Shown piece after piece: positions 10,301 through 20,171 of a DNA stretch of 45,511 nt. The notes below the pieces were generated by a model. That model made no database searches, was not told the DNA's origin, and saw nothing but the letters and a program-made list of their open reading frames with translations. This stretch comes from Gemmatimonadota bacterium. Its GTDB lineage: Bacteria > Gemmatimonadota > Gemmatimonadetes > Longimicrobiales > Gaopeijiaceae. Within the stretch, counting starts at the first letter, position 1. Every line of letters begins with the position of its first letter. The stretch is taken from the NCBI GenBank assembly GCA_029879725.1, contig JAOUPR010000024.1, positions 1-45,511 on the forward strand, read 5' to 3'. The translations under genes and the position numbers were made by a program.

Positions 10301-10638
10301 AGGTCCGCCAGGAGGGCCGCGGTATGGCGCGGGGCCAGCCACCCGACCAGGAACGCCTCCCCGACCGCCAGGATCTGGGCCAGGGGAAGCCCTCCGATCC
10401 AGGGGAGGAACCAGGTCGCCACCAGGGCCACCACCACTCCATGGAGAGGGCCGAAGAGGGTCGCCACCAGGATCCAGACCATCCCGCCGAAGACGATCCA
10501 CCCGTTTCCCGCCATCTCTACGGGGAAATGACCGATTCCGGCCGCGATCACGGCGGCGATCAGGGTCAGCGTCCACGTGGAGCGCGAGCCGAGGGAGGGA
10601 CGGGCCTTCGGGAGATCTGGGGGTGCGGACAGGTGCAT
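7324..10638 (-). CDS. Membrane hybrid sensor histidine kinase (MASE1-like, Cache, HAMP, HisKA, HATPase, REC, degenerate Hpt)
   Basis: The 1104-aa protein begins with a hydrophobic region of about six segments (residues 20-190, MASE1-like), then a further membrane helix and a periplasmic Cache-type sensor domain (about 230-450), a second helix, HAMP (about 480-530), HisKA with H599 in [11 protein letters not shown], HATPase ([16 protein letters not shown]), and a receiver with D903 in [11 protein letters not shown]. The last 110 residues align with an Hpt domain, but at the place of the invariant His there is G1041 in [17 protein letters not shown], so it cannot act as a normal phosphotransfer domain. 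The start is the ATG at 10638; the frame is open much further upstream but would cross the divergent MFS gene. Output must go through a separate partner. Confidence 0.92.
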   Translation of the reverse strand: MHLSAPPDLPKARPSLGSRSTWTLTLIAAVIAAGIGHFPVEMAGNGWIVFGGMVWILVATLFGPLHGVVVALVATWFLPWIGGLPLAQILAVGEAFLVGWLAPRHTAALLADLLFWAVAGIPLSALLLTVASPSSLPAEAVPVAALAIGGLGNVLLAEGALRTVAKRIPTFRPSAPRHPVRVHLVHGFVFVAILPALGIALQHQRDAGAAARASAQLTLQEAARTIARDIDEYVRKHRDAVAAVAANLGPAEPATSPDLTRILVRTHGVFDAFLTMLVAESEGRIVAASMTWDSTSTEASVLNVSVADRTYFREPMAGGGPHISPVFLGRGFGNDPIVAVSAPILDGVGRPVGVVEGSLDLSRFARFSQVYATRSEARAVIVDELNRVLYASPGTGVSVLENVADNELVQAALRGATVFHPRDGPDGDGPLLLGTATTPSTGWRVFLSRSQAAVVEDLGDDFVTAVMGIFGAAALALLLAQLFSRTISVPIEALAGSVRSFEGPSRQAQAPSLDRLAGVPAEIVQLDRDFSVMAHRLHESYDQLVDAVAQRDRTHLDMQRILADLDQQVRDRTQELEAAKNAAEDASLAKSSFLARMSHEIRTPMNGVIGMTSLLLDTPLTTEQAQYARMVQSSAEALLRVINEILDFSKVEAGEMELEEVPFDLAECIQGIADLILPLARQKGLQVVQSMGLDLPVRLMGDPGRLRQVLVNLAGNAVKFTDRGSVEIQARAVSRSGTSITVHFAVADTGTGIPAEAHERIFESFAQVDSSSTRRHGGTGLGLAISRKLVDLMGGTLRVESEEGVGSRFWFDLTFAPAPDAAVPVSHRPAPPVPPTEGVEPSVHATPGRGARGRILVADDNATNRVLAQRLLEKSGYEVILAHDGSEAVQAVSRHRPDLVLMDCHMPVMDGYDATRAIRSGELARHAPRVPVLALTASVLPEDRQAALDAGMDGLVGKPLRPDELARAIEEALPGESGEAPSRPELGDEMRKNLDAMRRVVGDESVARIAKQVVGSVESLIARIEGARLEEDTPSIATAAGQIRAGASSLGASSLDEVGQALVAAASSGDLAEVDRTVEHLRREFDAVRRGLAGYSLERKPDTT

Positions 10639-10743
10639 GGAGTGGGTTACCGGACCACCGGTGGCGCGATTGGATCGTCGCAATGAGTCTCGACATTCTA
10701 GGGTGATATCCCAAGCGGTGGGAGGGGTGGCGTTTCTACGTTG

Positions 10744-12639
10744 ATGGAGCTTTTTTCCAACGCCATGTCCAACCTTCCTACGGAAGCCTTCCGCGCACCG
10801 GTGTCCGACAAGGATCGGACGCTCATCCTCGTGGGGATCCTCCTGGCCCTCTTCCTGGCCGCGCTGGACCAGACCATCGTGTCCACGGCGCTCCCCAGGA
10901 TCGTGGAGGACCTGGAGGGCGTGAGCCGATACGCGTGGGTCGCGACCTCGTATCTCCTGGCCTCCACCGTCCTGGTCCCCATCTACGGGAAGCTGGCCGA
11001 CACCTATCCCCGGAAGTTCATCGAGCTGGGCGCGGTGACGGTATTCCTCACGGGCTCCGTGCTCTGCGGCCTCGCCGGAGAGTTCGGCACCCTCCCGGTC
11101 CTGGGGGACGGGATGATGCAGCTCGTGGTGTTCCGCGGGATCCAGGGCGCGGGAGGAGCCGGCCTCATCGCCATGACGTTCATCGTCATCGCGGACCTCT
11201 TCACCCCCGCCGAGCGGGGACGGTATCAGGGGCTGGTGGGTGCGGTCTGGGGCATCGCGTCCGTGCTCGGCCCCGTGGTCGGCGGGCTCCTCACCGACCA
11301 CGGTGGCGCTCTGGTGCCCGGAGTCGAGGGATGGCGGTGGGTCTTCTACGTGAACGTTCCCGTGGGAGCGTTGGCCGTGTGGTTCCTCGTGCGGCGGATG
11401 CCGCGTCTCGACCCCGGGGGCGAGCGGGTGCGTCCCGACGTGCGCTCCGCCCTCTACATGGTGGGAGGGCTGACTCCCCTCGTTCTCGCGCTCCAGCTCG
11501 ACCGGCGCCGCTTTCCGTGGCTTCCCGGAATGCATCCCGGCTCGACTTCTCCCCCGTGGGCCTCCTGGGTGACGATGGGATCGGTGCTTCTGGGCGGGAC
11601 GCTGCTGGCCGCTTTCGTGGTACGGTCGCGCCGGGTCGCGAGCCCCATCGTGGACCTCGGCCTCTTCCGGAATCGAGTCTTCCGCCGGGCGAATGCGTCC
11701 GCCTTCTTCTTCGGGGCGGCCTTCATGTCCTTGGTGATCTTCCTCCCGCTGTTCCTGGTGAACGTGGTGGACGTCTCCGCCACCCGCGCAGGGATGGCGC
11801 TGATCCCCTTCTCCCTGGGGCTGGTATTCGGATCCACGGCGGCCGGCCACTCGGTGTCACGCTTCGGACGGTTGCGCGATCACATCCTCGCCGGGGGAGT
11901 CCTCCTCCTCGGGGCCATGGTCTTTCTGGCGCGGATGGATGCGGACGTCTCGTATTGGACCGTCACGGCCTACATGCTCATGGCGGGGCTGGGGATGGGG
12001 CCTTCGCTTCCCCTCTTCACCCTCGCCATCCAGAACTCCGTGGACGTGCGGCGCATCGGGCAGGCCACCAGCGCGGCGCAGTTCTTCCGCCAGATCGGCG
12101 GGACCGTGGGGACGGCCTTCTTCGGAACCGTGCTGGCCACCACCCTGGGAACCGCCTTCGCCGCGTTGGGTCTCCCGCCCGGAATGGCGTCGACGGGCGA
12201 CACCGGCGTGGAGCGATTGGTCTCCACCGGTGGGGTGGAGCTCCCCGCCCGGGTGCGGGGGCTGTACGCGGACCGGGCAGTCGAGTTGGAGCGGACCATG
12301 CGCGCGGGTGACGACTACCGGTTCGACTCCCTGGTGATCACCTGGCACCTCCCCGCGGAGGTGGTCGAAACCCTTCGTGGCCCGGCGCCGGGCGCCGGTG
12401 CGTCTCTGCTCGGAGACGAGGGCCGGATCCGCGCGGGGTCGGCCGCCGTCACCCGCCTGGGCGAGGAGGAGGCGTCGCGAATCCGGGGGGAAGTGGCGGG
12501 GGCGTTCGCGCGGGCCACCCATCGGGTCTATGCCGTCGGGATCTGGGTGATGGTGGCGGCACTGCTCCTGGCGCTGCGCATCCCGGAGGTGCCTCTGCGA
12601 CGGACCCACGACCACCCGGCCCCGGGTGCTCCGGACTGA
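10744..12639 (+). CDS. DHA2-family MFS multidrug transporter (EmrB/QacA type)
   Basis: The 631-aa protein has the DHA2 signature [11 protein letters not shown] in the first helix, the loop motif [11 protein letters not shown], motif C-like [14 protein letters not shown] in helix 5, and [12 protein letters not shown] after helix 5, which together mark the 14-helix drug:H+ antiporters. A hydrophilic stretch of about 110 residues (roughly 475-590) separates the last two helices, and a single helix ([14 protein letters not shown]) closes the protein. Export of a hydrophobic compound across the inner membrane is likely, but the substrate is unknown and no EmrA-like or outer membrane partner is adjacent. 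The start may be ATG 10744, TTG 10741 or ATG 10765; a GGAGGGG lies upstream near 10721. It is divergent from the hybrid kinase with about 105 bp between starts. Confidence 0.9.
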   Translation: MELFSNAMSNLPTEAFRAPVSDKDRTLILVGILLALFLAALDQTIVSTALPRIVEDLEGVSRYAWVATSYLLASTVLVPIYGKLADTYPRKFIELGAVTVFLTGSVLCGLAGEFGTLPVLGDGMMQLVVFRGIQGAGGAGLIAMTFIVIADLFTPAERGRYQGLVGAVWGIASVLGPVVGGLLTDHGGALVPGVEGWRWVFYVNVPVGALAVWFLVRRMPRLDPGGERVRPDVRSALYMVGGLTPLVLALQLDRRRFPWLPGMHPGSTSPPWASWVTMGSVLLGGTLLAAFVVRSRRVASPIVDLGLFRNRVFRRANASAFFFGAAFMSLVIFLPLFLVNVVDVSATRAGMALIPFSLGLVFGSTAAGHSVSRFGRLRDHILAGGVLLLGAMVFLARMDADVSYWTVTAYMLMAGLGMGPSLPLFTLAIQNSVDVRRIGQATSAAQFFRQIGGTVGTAFFGTVLATTLGTAFAALGLPPGMASTGDTGVERLVSTGGVELPARVRGLYADRAVELERTMRAGDDYRFDSLVITWHLPAEVVETLRGPAPGAGASLLGDEGRIRAGSAAVTRLGEEEASRIRGEVAGAFARATHRVYAVGIWVMVAALLLALRIPEVPLRRTHDHPAPGAPD

Positions 12640-12727
12640 TCCGTCCGCGGGCGGGGTTCGCCACTCCCCCGTACGACGCGTTACATTTCCGGCTTACCTA
12701 CGAAAGTGCTCCTGACGAGGAGGGGCG

Positions 12728-13111
12728 GTGGGCAACATCATCAAGCAACTCCTGAAGATCCTGGTCGTGGTGGGTGCCGTCGTGGTGGCCGTCCCGAAGA
12801 CGCGGGCCCGGCTCCTCGACGAGCTCAGACCGCATTGGAACCAGGTACTCGTCCGGACCGTGCCGTCCAAGCTCAAGGCCATGGGAGACCAGTTGGACGT
12901 GCGGATCGGGCGCGGCGAAGGACTTCCGCAGGCGTGGGAGCCGTGGCTCCGGCGTGACTTCACGGGCGTTCCCGAGGACCCCTGGGGCAACATCTGGTAC
13001 ATCGACGTCACCCGCTCTTCGTATACCGTGGGCTCCATGGGGCCGGACGGAGTGAAGGGAACGGAAGACGACATCCGGGAATCCCGCAGGGCGAACCTGA
13101 CTCGTCGCTGA
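12728..13111 (+). CDS. Small membrane-anchored protein with GspG-like C-terminal motif
   Basis: The 127-aa protein starts at a GTG with a good GAGGAGG box just upstream. Residues 5-22 form one hydrophobic helix (LLKILVVVGAVVVAV). The C-terminal half has DFTGVPEDPWGNIWYI and GSMGPDGVKGTEDDI, which match the beta-sheet and calcium-binding loop of type II secretion major pseudopilins (GspG). The usual prepilin leader with G|FTLxE is absent, so it is not a standard processed pseudopilin. It may be a divergent pseudopilin-like protein or a domain reused in another envelope structure. No other secretion genes are in the window. It sits alone between the MFS gene (88 bp) and the BNR protein (121 bp). 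Confidence 0.75.
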   Translation: MGNIIKQLLKILVVVGAVVVAVPKTRARLLDELRPHWNQVLVRTVPSKLKAMGDQLDVRIGRGEGLPQAWEPWLRRDFTGVPEDPWGNIWYIDVTRSSYTVGSMGPDGVKGTEDDIRESRRANLTRR

Positions 13112-13232
13112 TCGGTCGCGTCTCCCGCCGGGGGGCGAGCACCTTCCGGGTCGGGTCTTGCCAGATCCGCCGTTCTTCTGCCCATTGCCTACCAGAAGAA
13201 TCGACCCAGAACGCCCTTCCGGGGGATCCACC

Positions 13233-16200
13233 ATGTTCCGTGCCAAGCCCCACCTCCGATGCATCCTCCTCGCCTTCCTCGTCACCCTGGTCCCGGCGGC
13301 ACTGGCCGCCCAGTCCACGGGCGGCGCCGCCCTTCTCGACGACGTCCTGAGCGGCCTCGAGTTCCGTGAACTCGGTCCGGCCATCATGGGCGGCCGGGTC
13401 GCCGACATCGATGCGGTGGAGACCAACCCGTCGGTGATCTACGTGGGGCTGGCCACGGGAGGGGTGTGGCGGACCGACAACCATGGCATGACCTGGCGGC
13501 CTCTCTTCGACGAGCAGCCGTGCTCTTCCGTCGGAGACGTCACGGTGTTCCAGTCCAACCCCAACGTGGTCTGGGTGGGCACCGGGGAGCCTCAGAACCG
13601 CCAGAGCTCTCCCTACGGTTGCGGCGTCTTCCGCACCACCGACGGCGGACGCACCTGGCAGGATCTGGGCCTGACCGAGACCCGTCATGTCTCTCGTATC
13701 CAGGTGGACCCCCGGGACCCCGACGTGGCGTACGTGGCGGCGGTTGGACACCTCTGGGGTCCCAACTCCGAGCGTGGCGTCTACCGCACGCGCGACGGCG
13801 GCCGGACGTGGGAGAGGGTGCTGTTCGTCAACGAATCCACCGGGGCCATCGACCTGATCATGGATCCGGCGGATCCCAACACCCTCTTCGCGGCCATGTA
13901 CCAACGTCAGAGAACGGTATTCGGCTTCGCGGCGGGTGGAGGGGGGAGCGGCGTGTACCGGACCACCGACGGCGGCGATAGCTGGACCGAGTTGACCGAC
14001 GGGCTCCCCGAGGGCGACAAGGGTCGCATCGGGCTCGACGTGTACCGCCGGGATGGGAACCTGGTGTATGCGCTGGTTGAAGCCACGGGATCCGGGAGCG
14101 GGCTGTACCGCTCGCGGGACCGCGGCGAGAGCTGGGAGAAGGTGAGTTCGCGCAACCCCCGCCCCATGTACTTCAGCCAGGTCCGCATCGACCCCAACAA
14201 CCCCGATCGCATCTACGTGGGTGGGGTGCAGCTCTCCATCTCCGACGACGCGGGGAAGACGTGGTGGGAGGGGGACGCCGCCGAGGGCGTGCACGTGGAT
14301 CACCACGCTCTCTGGGTCGATCCCTCCAACTCGTTGCACGTTCTCCTGGGGAGTGACGGGGGCGTCTCGTCCACCCTCGACGGGGGGCGGAAGTGGCGGA
14401 TGCACAACAACTTCGCCATCGGTCAGTTCTACGAGATCGGCGTGGACATGAGCGATCCGTATCGGGTGTGCGGAGGGCTCCAGGACAACTCGTCGTGGTG
14501 CGCTCCCAACCACACGCTCACGCAGTACGGGGTGATGAACCGTGACTGGGTGGACGTGTGGGGCGGCGATGGCTTCTTCAACCAGTTCGATCTCGAGGAT
14601 CCGAACATCCTGTACACCGAGTCCCAGGGCGGGAACTCGGGCAGGGTCAACCTCGCCACGGGTGAGGTCCAGAACATCCGCCCGGCGGCCCGGCCCACCG
14701 CGGAGGACGAGGATCGTGACTACCGCTTCAACTGGAACGCTCCCATCGCGGTTTCAAGCCATGCGCCGGGCACCGTGTACGTGGGAGGGAACCACGTCAT
14801 GCGGTCGAGGGACCGGGGGCGGACGTGGGAAGAGGCCAGCCCCGACCTGACGCGCCGGATCGACCGGGACACGCTCTCCATCATGGGGGCGCCGGTCACC
14901 GACGAGACGCTTTCGCGGAACGACGGCACGTCGAGCTACGGCAACATCACGGTCATCGAAGAGTCCCCTCTGGACGAGAACCTGATCTGGGTGGGGACGG
15001 ACGACGGCAATCTCCAGGTCACCACGGACGGGGGGGCCACCTGGAACAACGTGGTGGGACGGATCAACCGCCTCCCGCAACGCTCGTACGTGAGCCGGAT
15101 CGAGGCGTCGGCCCACGAGGCCGGCCGCGTGTACGTCGCCTTCGATCGCCACTACGACGACGACTACGCGCCCTACGTCTTCCTGAGCGAGGACTTCGGA
15201 CAGTCCTGGCGGAGCATCGCGGCGGGGCTCCCCGACTGGTCGGTGAACGTGATCCGGGAGCACCCGGAGGCGGAGAACCTTCTCTTCCTGGGGAACGAGG
15301 TGGGCGTGTTCGTATCCGTGGACCGGGGCCGGTCCTGGAGCCGCATGGGGAACCTCCCCACCGTCCCCGTGGACGACGCCGTGATCCACCCGCGCGACAA
15401 CGACCTGGTGTTGGGCACCCACGGGCGGAGCATCTGGATTCTCGACGACCTGGGTCCGCTGGTGCAGATCGCCAACGGGGCCGCTCTGGCCCAGGGAGCC
15501 CACTTCTTTCCCATTCCCGACGCCACGGAGTGGTTCCGTCCGGGCGGCTGGCCGTTCTGGGGCGACGAGTTCTCCGCCGCCGGCCCGCCGGACGGTGCCG
15601 TGATCCGGTACAGGGTCGGCCCCGACGGGGCCGGAGGGACTCCGGACGCGGGCGCCAGGGCCAGGCTCGTCGTCACCACGGCCATGGGAGAGACGGTCCG
15701 CGAGCTCGAAGGGCCCGCGGAACCGGGGTTCCACCAGGTCGTGTGGGACATGCGTGAGACACCGCCCTTCGAGCCCGAGCCCGGAGAGGGGGGTGGGTTC
15801 TTCGGTGCTCCCCAGGGCGCGCTCGTACTGCCGGGGACCTATCTCGTGCGGCTGGAAGTCGGGAGTCACGTGGTGGAGGAAGAGGTGTCCGTTCGCATGG
15901 ACCCGAGGGTGGAGGTGGACATGGCCGGACTCCGCGCGCGTCACGCGGCGGCGCGGAGCGCGGCGACGCTTTCCGGTACCGTTCGGGCCGCCCAGAACGC
16001 CATCCGGCGGATGTCCGACCAGCTGCGCGAGGCGGCGGCGCTCATGAAGGAGGCCGAGGCCGACGAGGCGCTTCGGGAGCGGGCGGAGTCGCTGGCGGAA
16101 GAGTTGGATTCCCTGAGGGCCGAGGTGCAACGGGCCAACCTGGGAAGGGCCGCCCGCGGCATCGAAGGAAACGCGGGACCTCCCACCGCCGACGAACTGT

Positions 16201-16361
16201 GGGCGATCGACCGGGCCTGGGAGGAGGTGCCACCCCTGGTGGAGCGCGTGAACGAGTTCATCTCCGTGCGCGTGCCGGCCCTGTATCAGGCCATGGACGC
16301 GGCGGGCGTGCGTCCTGATCCGGGTGAGCTGGTCGAAGTCCCCCGGAGACGGGGAGGCTGA
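13233..16361 (+). CDS. Secreted BNR/Asp-box repeat protein (sortilin/Vps10-like beta-propeller)
   Basis: The 1042-aa protein has a signal peptide (hydrophobic stretch about 9-24, cleavage near ALAAQ), giving export. The start at 13233 has GGGGGA seven bases before it. At least ten Asp-box motifs (S/T-x-D-x-G-x-T/S-W) repeat through residues about 70-740, for example TTDGGRTW, TRDGGRTW, TTDGGDSW, SRDRGESW, SDDAGKTW, SRDRGRTW, TTDGGATW and SVDRGRSW. They predict two beta-propellers as in Vps10/sortilin or BNR glycosidase-like proteins. After these come a FlgD-Ig-like sandwich (about 790-890) and an alpha-helical, coiled-coil-prone tail (about 900-1000). Proteins of this kind are abundant in Gemmatimonadota and Acidobacteriota and remain without assigned activity. 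No sialidase catalytic set (Arg triad) was recognised. It is likely a binding or structural protein. Confidence 0.88.
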   Translation: MFRAKPHLRCILLAFLVTLVPAALAAQSTGGAALLDDVLSGLEFRELGPAIMGGRVADIDAVETNPSVIYVGLATGGVWRTDNHGMTWRPLFDEQPCSSVGDVTVFQSNPNVVWVGTGEPQNRQSSPYGCGVFRTTDGGRTWQDLGLTETRHVSRIQVDPRDPDVAYVAAVGHLWGPNSERGVYRTRDGGRTWERVLFVNESTGAIDLIMDPADPNTLFAAMYQRQRTVFGFAAGGGGSGVYRTTDGGDSWTELTDGLPEGDKGRIGLDVYRRDGNLVYALVEATGSGSGLYRSRDRGESWEKVSSRNPRPMYFSQVRIDPNNPDRIYVGGVQLSISDDAGKTWWEGDAAEGVHVDHHALWVDPSNSLHVLLGSDGGVSSTLDGGRKWRMHNNFAIGQFYEIGVDMSDPYRVCGGLQDNSSWCAPNHTLTQYGVMNRDWVDVWGGDGFFNQFDLEDPNILYTESQGGNSGRVNLATGEVQNIRPAARPTAEDEDRDYRFNWNAPIAVSSHAPGTVYVGGNHVMRSRDRGRTWEEASPDLTRRIDRDTLSIMGAPVTDETLSRNDGTSSYGNITVIEESPLDENLIWVGTDDGNLQVTTDGGATWNNVVGRINRLPQRSYVSRIEASAHEAGRVYVAFDRHYDDDYAPYVFLSEDFGQSWRSIAAGLPDWSVNVIREHPEAENLLFLGNEVGVFVSVDRGRSWSRMGNLPTVPVDDAVIHPRDNDLVLGTHGRSIWILDDLGPLVQIANGAALAQGAHFFPIPDATEWFRPGGWPFWGDEFSAAGPPDGAVIRYRVGPDGAGGTPDAGARARLVVTTAMGETVRELEGPAEPGFHQVVWDMRETPPFEPEPGEGGGFFGAPQGALVLPGTYLVRLEVGSHVVEEEVSVRMDPRVEVDMAGLRARHAAARSAATLSGTVRAAQNAIRRMSDQLREAAALMKEAEADEALRERAESLAEELDSLRAEVQRANLGRAARGIEGNAGPPTADELWAIDRAWEEVPPLVERVNEFISVRVPALYQAMDAAGVRPDPGELVEVPRRRGG

Positions 16362-16478
16362 CGCGGGCGAGCCGGGAGGAGAGAAGAAGAACGGACGGAT
16401 CGGCGGCGGGAACCTGACGGCTCCGCCACGGATATCGTTACAGTCGCAGGATCGTGGATCGACACCGAGAGGACCTGT

Positions 16479-17405
16479 ATGCATATCCGACGGAAGAAGC
16501 CCTGGGACGACGTCACCGCCGCGGAGGTGACCCCGTACGAGACGTACCTCGACCGCCGCCGCTTCATCCAGGGCGCGGCCGGTGCCGCGGCCGCGGTGGC
16601 CCTGGTGCCCGATTCGGTGGCGGGGGCGTTGGCCGCCACCGGCATCGGCCAGGAGGAGGTCACTCCCTACGAGGACGTCACGAGCTACAACAATTTCTAC
16701 GAGTTCGGCACGGACAAGTCGGATCCGGCGAAGAACGCCGGGAGCTTCACGCCGCGGCCGTGGACCGTGGAGGTCGCGGGTCACTGCGCCAAGCCCGGCA
16801 CGTACGCCCTGGAGGATCTCGTCGTTCCCGGGGACGTGGAGGACCGCACCTACCGGCTCCGCTGCGTGGAAGCGTGGTCCATGGTGATCCCGTGGCAGGG
16901 GGTTCCCCTCGGCACCATCCTGCGGCGCATGGAGCCCACCGGAGACGCCAGGTTCGTGGCTTTCGAGACGGTCTTCCGCCCCGAGGAGATGCCGGGTCAG
17001 AGGCGGCCGATCCTCCCGTGGCCGTACGTGGAGGGGCTGCGCATGGACGAGGCCATGAACGATCTCACGCTCCTGGCCACCGGTCTCTACGGGAGGGATC
17101 TGCTGAACCAGAGCGGTGCCCCGTTACGCCTGGTCGTCCCGTGGAAGTACGGGTTCAAGAGCATCAAGTCCATCGTGAAGATCTCCTTCACCGCCGAGAT
17201 GCCGGCGAACACGTGGAATGTCATGACACCCCACGAGTACGGGTTCTACGCCAACGTGAATCCGGAAGTGGACCATCCGCGCTGGAGCCAGGCCCGCGAG
17301 CGCCGGATCGGTGAGTTCCGGCGGCGCGAGACGCTCATGTTCAACGGGTACGGTGAACAGGTGGCCCACATGTACGCGGGTATGGACCTCACGCGGTACT
17401 ACTGA
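16479..17405 (+). CDS. msrP: Protein-methionine-sulfoxide reductase catalytic subunit MsrP
   Basis: The 308-aa molybdopterin enzyme carries a twin-arginine signal ([11 protein letters not shown] at about 25-35 followed by an Ala-rich hydrophobic stretch), so it is folded in the cytoplasm and exported by Tat. The oxidoreductase molybdopterin-binding domain is complete, and C129 in RLRCVEAW is the expected molybdenum ligand. MsrP reduces methionine sulfoxide in periplasmic proteins, taking electrons from its quinol-linked membrane partner. That partner, msrQ, follows 13 bp downstream. The ATG at 16479 has a GAGAGGA box upstream. Features such as SYNNFYEFG and [14 protein letters not shown] match the family, and length is close to that of the E. 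coli enzyme. Confidence 0.95.
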   Translation: MHIRRKKPWDDVTAAEVTPYETYLDRRRFIQGAAGAAAAVALVPDSVAGALAATGIGQEEVTPYEDVTSYNNFYEFGTDKSDPAKNAGSFTPRPWTVEVAGHCAKPGTYALEDLVVPGDVEDRTYRLRCVEAWSMVIPWQGVPLGTILRRMEPTGDARFVAFETVFRPEEMPGQRRPILPWPYVEGLRMDEAMNDLTLLATGLYGRDLLNQSGAPLRLVVPWKYGFKSIKSIVKISFTAEMPANTWNVMTPHEYGFYANVNPEVDHPRWSQARERRIGEFRRRETLMFNGYGEQVAHMYAGMDLTRYY

Positions 17406-17418
17406 CCCGCCCACATCC

Positions 17419-18030
17419 ATGGATCACCGTAGACGGGTCTTCGTCCTGAAGGCCGGGGTCTGGCTCGCGTGCCTGATTCCCCTGGGCCGAGTCACGCACC
17501 GCTTCTTCCTGGGGGACGGGCTGGGCGCGAATCCCATCGAAGAGTTGGAGCACTGGTCGGGGTTCACGGCGCTCTGGGTTCTCACGGCCGCGTTGGGCGT
17601 GACACCCCTGCGGCGCATCACCGGATGGAACGACCTCCAGAAGGTGCGACGCCTGGTGGGTCTGTTCGCCTTCTTCTACGCCTTCCTGCACATGGCGGCG
17701 TATCTGGCGCTGGACCAGTTCTTCGCATGGTCCTTCATCGTGGAGGACGTGGTGGAACGTCCCTTCATCACGGTGGGGACCGCCGCCTTCCTGATGCTCG
17801 TCCCCCTGGCCCTCACGTCGACCCGCGGGTGGATCCGCCGCCTGGGCAGGACGTGGGTCCGGCTCCATCGGTTGGTGTATGCCAGCGCCGTGCTGGGGGT
17901 GATCCACTTCTTCTGGAAGGAGCGCGCGGACACGCTGCGCCCCTGGTACGTCGCCCTGGCCGTGGGGATCCTTCTCGGCGTGCGGGCCTACTTCGCCCTC
18001 CGTGCCCGCTGGAGGGGAGCGCGGGCCTGA
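17419..18030 (+). CDS. msrQ: Heme-binding membrane subunit MsrQ
   Basis: The 203-aa integral membrane protein belongs to the ferric-reductase-like transmembrane family, with about six helices. It passes electrons from the quinone pool to MsrP. Candidate heme-ligand histidines lie in HWSGF (near 44), FLHMAAYL (near 93) and the LHRLVYASAVLGVIHFFW segment (near 150-165). The ATG at 17419 follows msrP by 13 bp, consistent with one transcript. The reading frame runs back into msrP, but the earlier codons give no membrane topology. The gene ends 30 bp before the stop of the convergent S9 peptidase. Confidence 0.94.
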   Translation: MDHRRRVFVLKAGVWLACLIPLGRVTHRFFLGDGLGANPIEELEHWSGFTALWVLTAALGVTPLRRITGWNDLQKVRRLVGLFAFFYAFLHMAAYLALDQFFAWSFIVEDVVERPFITVGTAAFLMLVPLALTSTRGWIRRLGRTWVRLHRLVYASAVLGVIHFFWKERADTLRPWYVALAVGILLGVRAYFALRARWRGARA

Positions 18031-18060
18031 CGCCGGCGCGCGCTCCCGACCTCTTCGAGC

Positions 18061-20091
18061 TCAGGCCCGCGGCCGGTCCGGCCGCAGGTACTGCTCGAAC
18101 CACTTCAGGATCAGGGGCGACACCTCCATGAGGAGCTTCGGCTCCCGGGGACCATGGGGCGTTCGCGGCAACACGATCATCTCCGTGGGCACGTGCCGTC
18201 TCTGGAGCGCGCGGTAGAACTCCTGTCCCTGGGTGAACGGGACGCGGAGATCGTTCTCGCCGTGGATCACCTGGGTGGGCGTGGTCACGTTGGCGATGCG
18301 GTACATGGCGGAGTGCTTCTCGTACCGGTCGTAGTCCTCCCAGAACTCGGTGTCACCCATGTGGCCGACCAGGTATTCTCCGATGTCGGTGGTGGTGACC
18401 ATGCTCACGAGGTTGGGGAGCCCGGCGCCCATGCTGGCGGCCCTGAAGCGGTCCGTGCGCGTCACGGCGAAGGACGTCATATACCCCCCATAGCTCCACC
18501 CCATGAGGAGGAGGGAGTCGGGGTGGGCCACGCCCCGGGCGATGACCTCGTCCACCCCGGCCATGAGGTCGTCCATGTCGCCGAAGCCCCAGTCCTCCAC
18601 GTTGGCGAAGCGGAAGTCCTTTCCGTATCCCGTGCTCCCCCGGGGATTGGGTCTCAGGATCGCGTACCCCTCCTGGGCGAAATACTGCGTCATGTAGATG
18701 GAGGGGCTTCCGGTGAAGGCCTGCGAGAACACCCCCGCCGGCCCCCCGTGGACCTGGAGGATGAGGGGGTACGAGCGGCTCGCGTCGTAGCCCACCGGAT
18801 ACGTCAGGAGTCCCTCGATCTCGAATAGTCCGTCCTGGGACCGCCAGCTGAGGAGCTCCGTGGACCCCATGGTGGGCACGTCCACGCCCGCGTGCACATC
18901 CGAGATCCGCCGTGGCGTCCACGTGGAGACCCGTGATACGTGGACGTCGGGAGGCGTGTCGAGGTCCTGCCAGGTGAATGCCATCAGGTCCGCTCCGCCG
19001 GCGAAGGACACGGAGCCCAACACGCCGTCGCCCGAGGTGAGCCGCTCCAGAGGCCCGCCGTCCAGGGGGAGGGCGGTGAGGTGGCGGGTGGTTCCCACCG
19101 ACTCCAGGAGGAGGATCCGCGTACCGTCCCGGCTCCATCCCACGATCCCCCCGCTCCGGTCGTGACTGTCGGCGAGCTTGCGTGGCTCGCCACCCGCGGC
19201 GGACACCACGTACACGTCGTCGAGCCCCACCCGGGCGATCTCTTCACCACTGGAGGTGAAGGCCACCCATCGCCCGTCCGGCGACCAGTGGGGGGAACCG
19301 TCGGTGCCGCCCAGCGTCACCAGCGCCGCCACCCTCCTGCTTCCGTCGGCGGGAACCACCGAGATGTCCGATCCGCGCGCGCCCTCGTCCAGTCGAGGAT
19401 CGGCCTGGTGGCCGAAGACGATGCGGGTGCCGTCGGGCGACCAATCGAAGGAGGTCACGAAGAAGCTCCCCTCGGTGATCCGCACGGCCTCTCCGGGCTC
19501 GGCCCCCTCGGGATCGAAGGGGACGGCGTACACGTGCGAGTACTTGAAGTCGCGGTCCACGAAGATGGGATCGCGCTTCTCCTTCTTCCGCGCCTTCTCT
19601 TCTTCCGTCTCGGGGTCGCGCATGAGGTAGGCGATGCGGGCGCCGTCGGGTGACCACGCGAAGGAGCCCACCCCGGACTCCGCCGCGGTGGCGGGGCGCG
19701 CCTCCCCTCCGTCCACGGGGAGGACCCATACCTGGCTCTTCTCGCCCCGGGAGCTGGAGAACGCCAGCCACCGGCCATCGGGAGAGAAGGAAGGACTCGA
19801 AGCCGACACGTCGCCCCGGGTGAACTGCCGCACCCGGTCTCCGTCGGCCGTGGCGAGCCAGACGTGGCTCAGGTACTCGGACTGTTCCCCCTCCATGAGC
19901 GGCGTACGCACCACGAAGGCCACCAGCGATCCGTCGGGAGACGCCGCGGTCTCCTGGATCTGCAGGAATTCCATGCTCTTCGCGGGTGTCCACCCTTCCT
20001 GGGCGAGGAGCGATCCTCCGCTCAGGGAACTGGAGGCCACCAGGGCCATGCCGAAGAGGACGGAACGGTGCGACGCGGTGATCCGGGACAT
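18061..20091 (-). CDS. Exported S9 family serine peptidase (prolyl oligopeptidase/acylaminoacyl-peptidase type)
   Basis: The 676-aa protein has an N-terminal signal (hydrophobic stretch about 12-27 ending near SLLAQ). Residues about 35-400 are WD40/TolB-like propeller blades with repeated SPDGxxxAF motifs, and the C-terminal 270 residues form an alpha/beta hydrolase. The catalytic triad is visible: S533 in GWSYGGYM, D614 in GENDLRVP, H646 in TPHGPRE. Members of this group remove N-terminal residues from short peptides, often after proline or acylated residues. Export signals cleavage of extracellular peptides, in keeping with the M20 and M19 enzymes and with the second S9 gene at 31648-33837, with which it shares layout but not close sequence. 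It is convergent with msrQ. Confidence 0.94.
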   Translation of the reverse strand: MSRITASHRSVLFGMALVASSSLSGGSLLAQEGWTPAKSMEFLQIQETAASPDGSLVAFVVRTPLMEGEQSEYLSHVWLATADGDRVRQFTRGDVSASSPSFSPDGRWLAFSSSRGEKSQVWVLPVDGGEARPATAAESGVGSFAWSPDGARIAYLMRDPETEEEKARKKEKRDPIFVDRDFKYSHVYAVPFDPEGAEPGEAVRITEGSFFVTSFDWSPDGTRIVFGHQADPRLDEGARGSDISVVPADGSRRVAALVTLGGTDGSPHWSPDGRWVAFTSSGEEIARVGLDDVYVVSAAGGEPRKLADSHDRSGGIVGWSRDGTRILLLESVGTTRHLTALPLDGGPLERLTSGDGVLGSVSFAGGADLMAFTWQDLDTPPDVHVSRVSTWTPRRISDVHAGVDVPTMGSTELLSWRSQDGLFEIEGLLTYPVGYDASRSYPLILQVHGGPAGVFSQAFTGSPSIYMTQYFAQEGYAILRPNPRGSTGYGKDFRFANVEDWGFGDMDDLMAGVDEVIARGVAHPDSLLLMGWSYGGYMTSFAVTRTDRFRAASMGAGLPNLVSMVTTTDIGEYLVGHMGDTEFWEDYDRYEKHSAMYRIANVTTPTQVIHGENDLRVPFTQGQEFYRALQRRHVPTEMIVLPRTPHGPREPKLLMEVSPLILKWFEQYLRPDRPRA

Positions 20092-20171
20092 GGCTGGCTC
20101 TCCGGGAAGGGGTGGACCGGGAAGCTACGCGCGCTCCCGCGTCATGTCGAGGACGGCGGACGTCTCCGCTC

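Noticed and set aside
10649-10662. Palindrome ACCGG-ACCA-CCGGT just upstream of the hybrid kinase start
   Set aside because: It is short and GC-rich in a GC-rich genome, and no second copy or promoter spacing supports an operator.
10640-11850. Extension of the hybrid kinase frame upstream of 10638
   Set aside because: It lies antisense to the MFS transporter gene and encodes a His/Gly/Glu-rich low-complexity stretch; the kinase's membrane region starts right after 10638.
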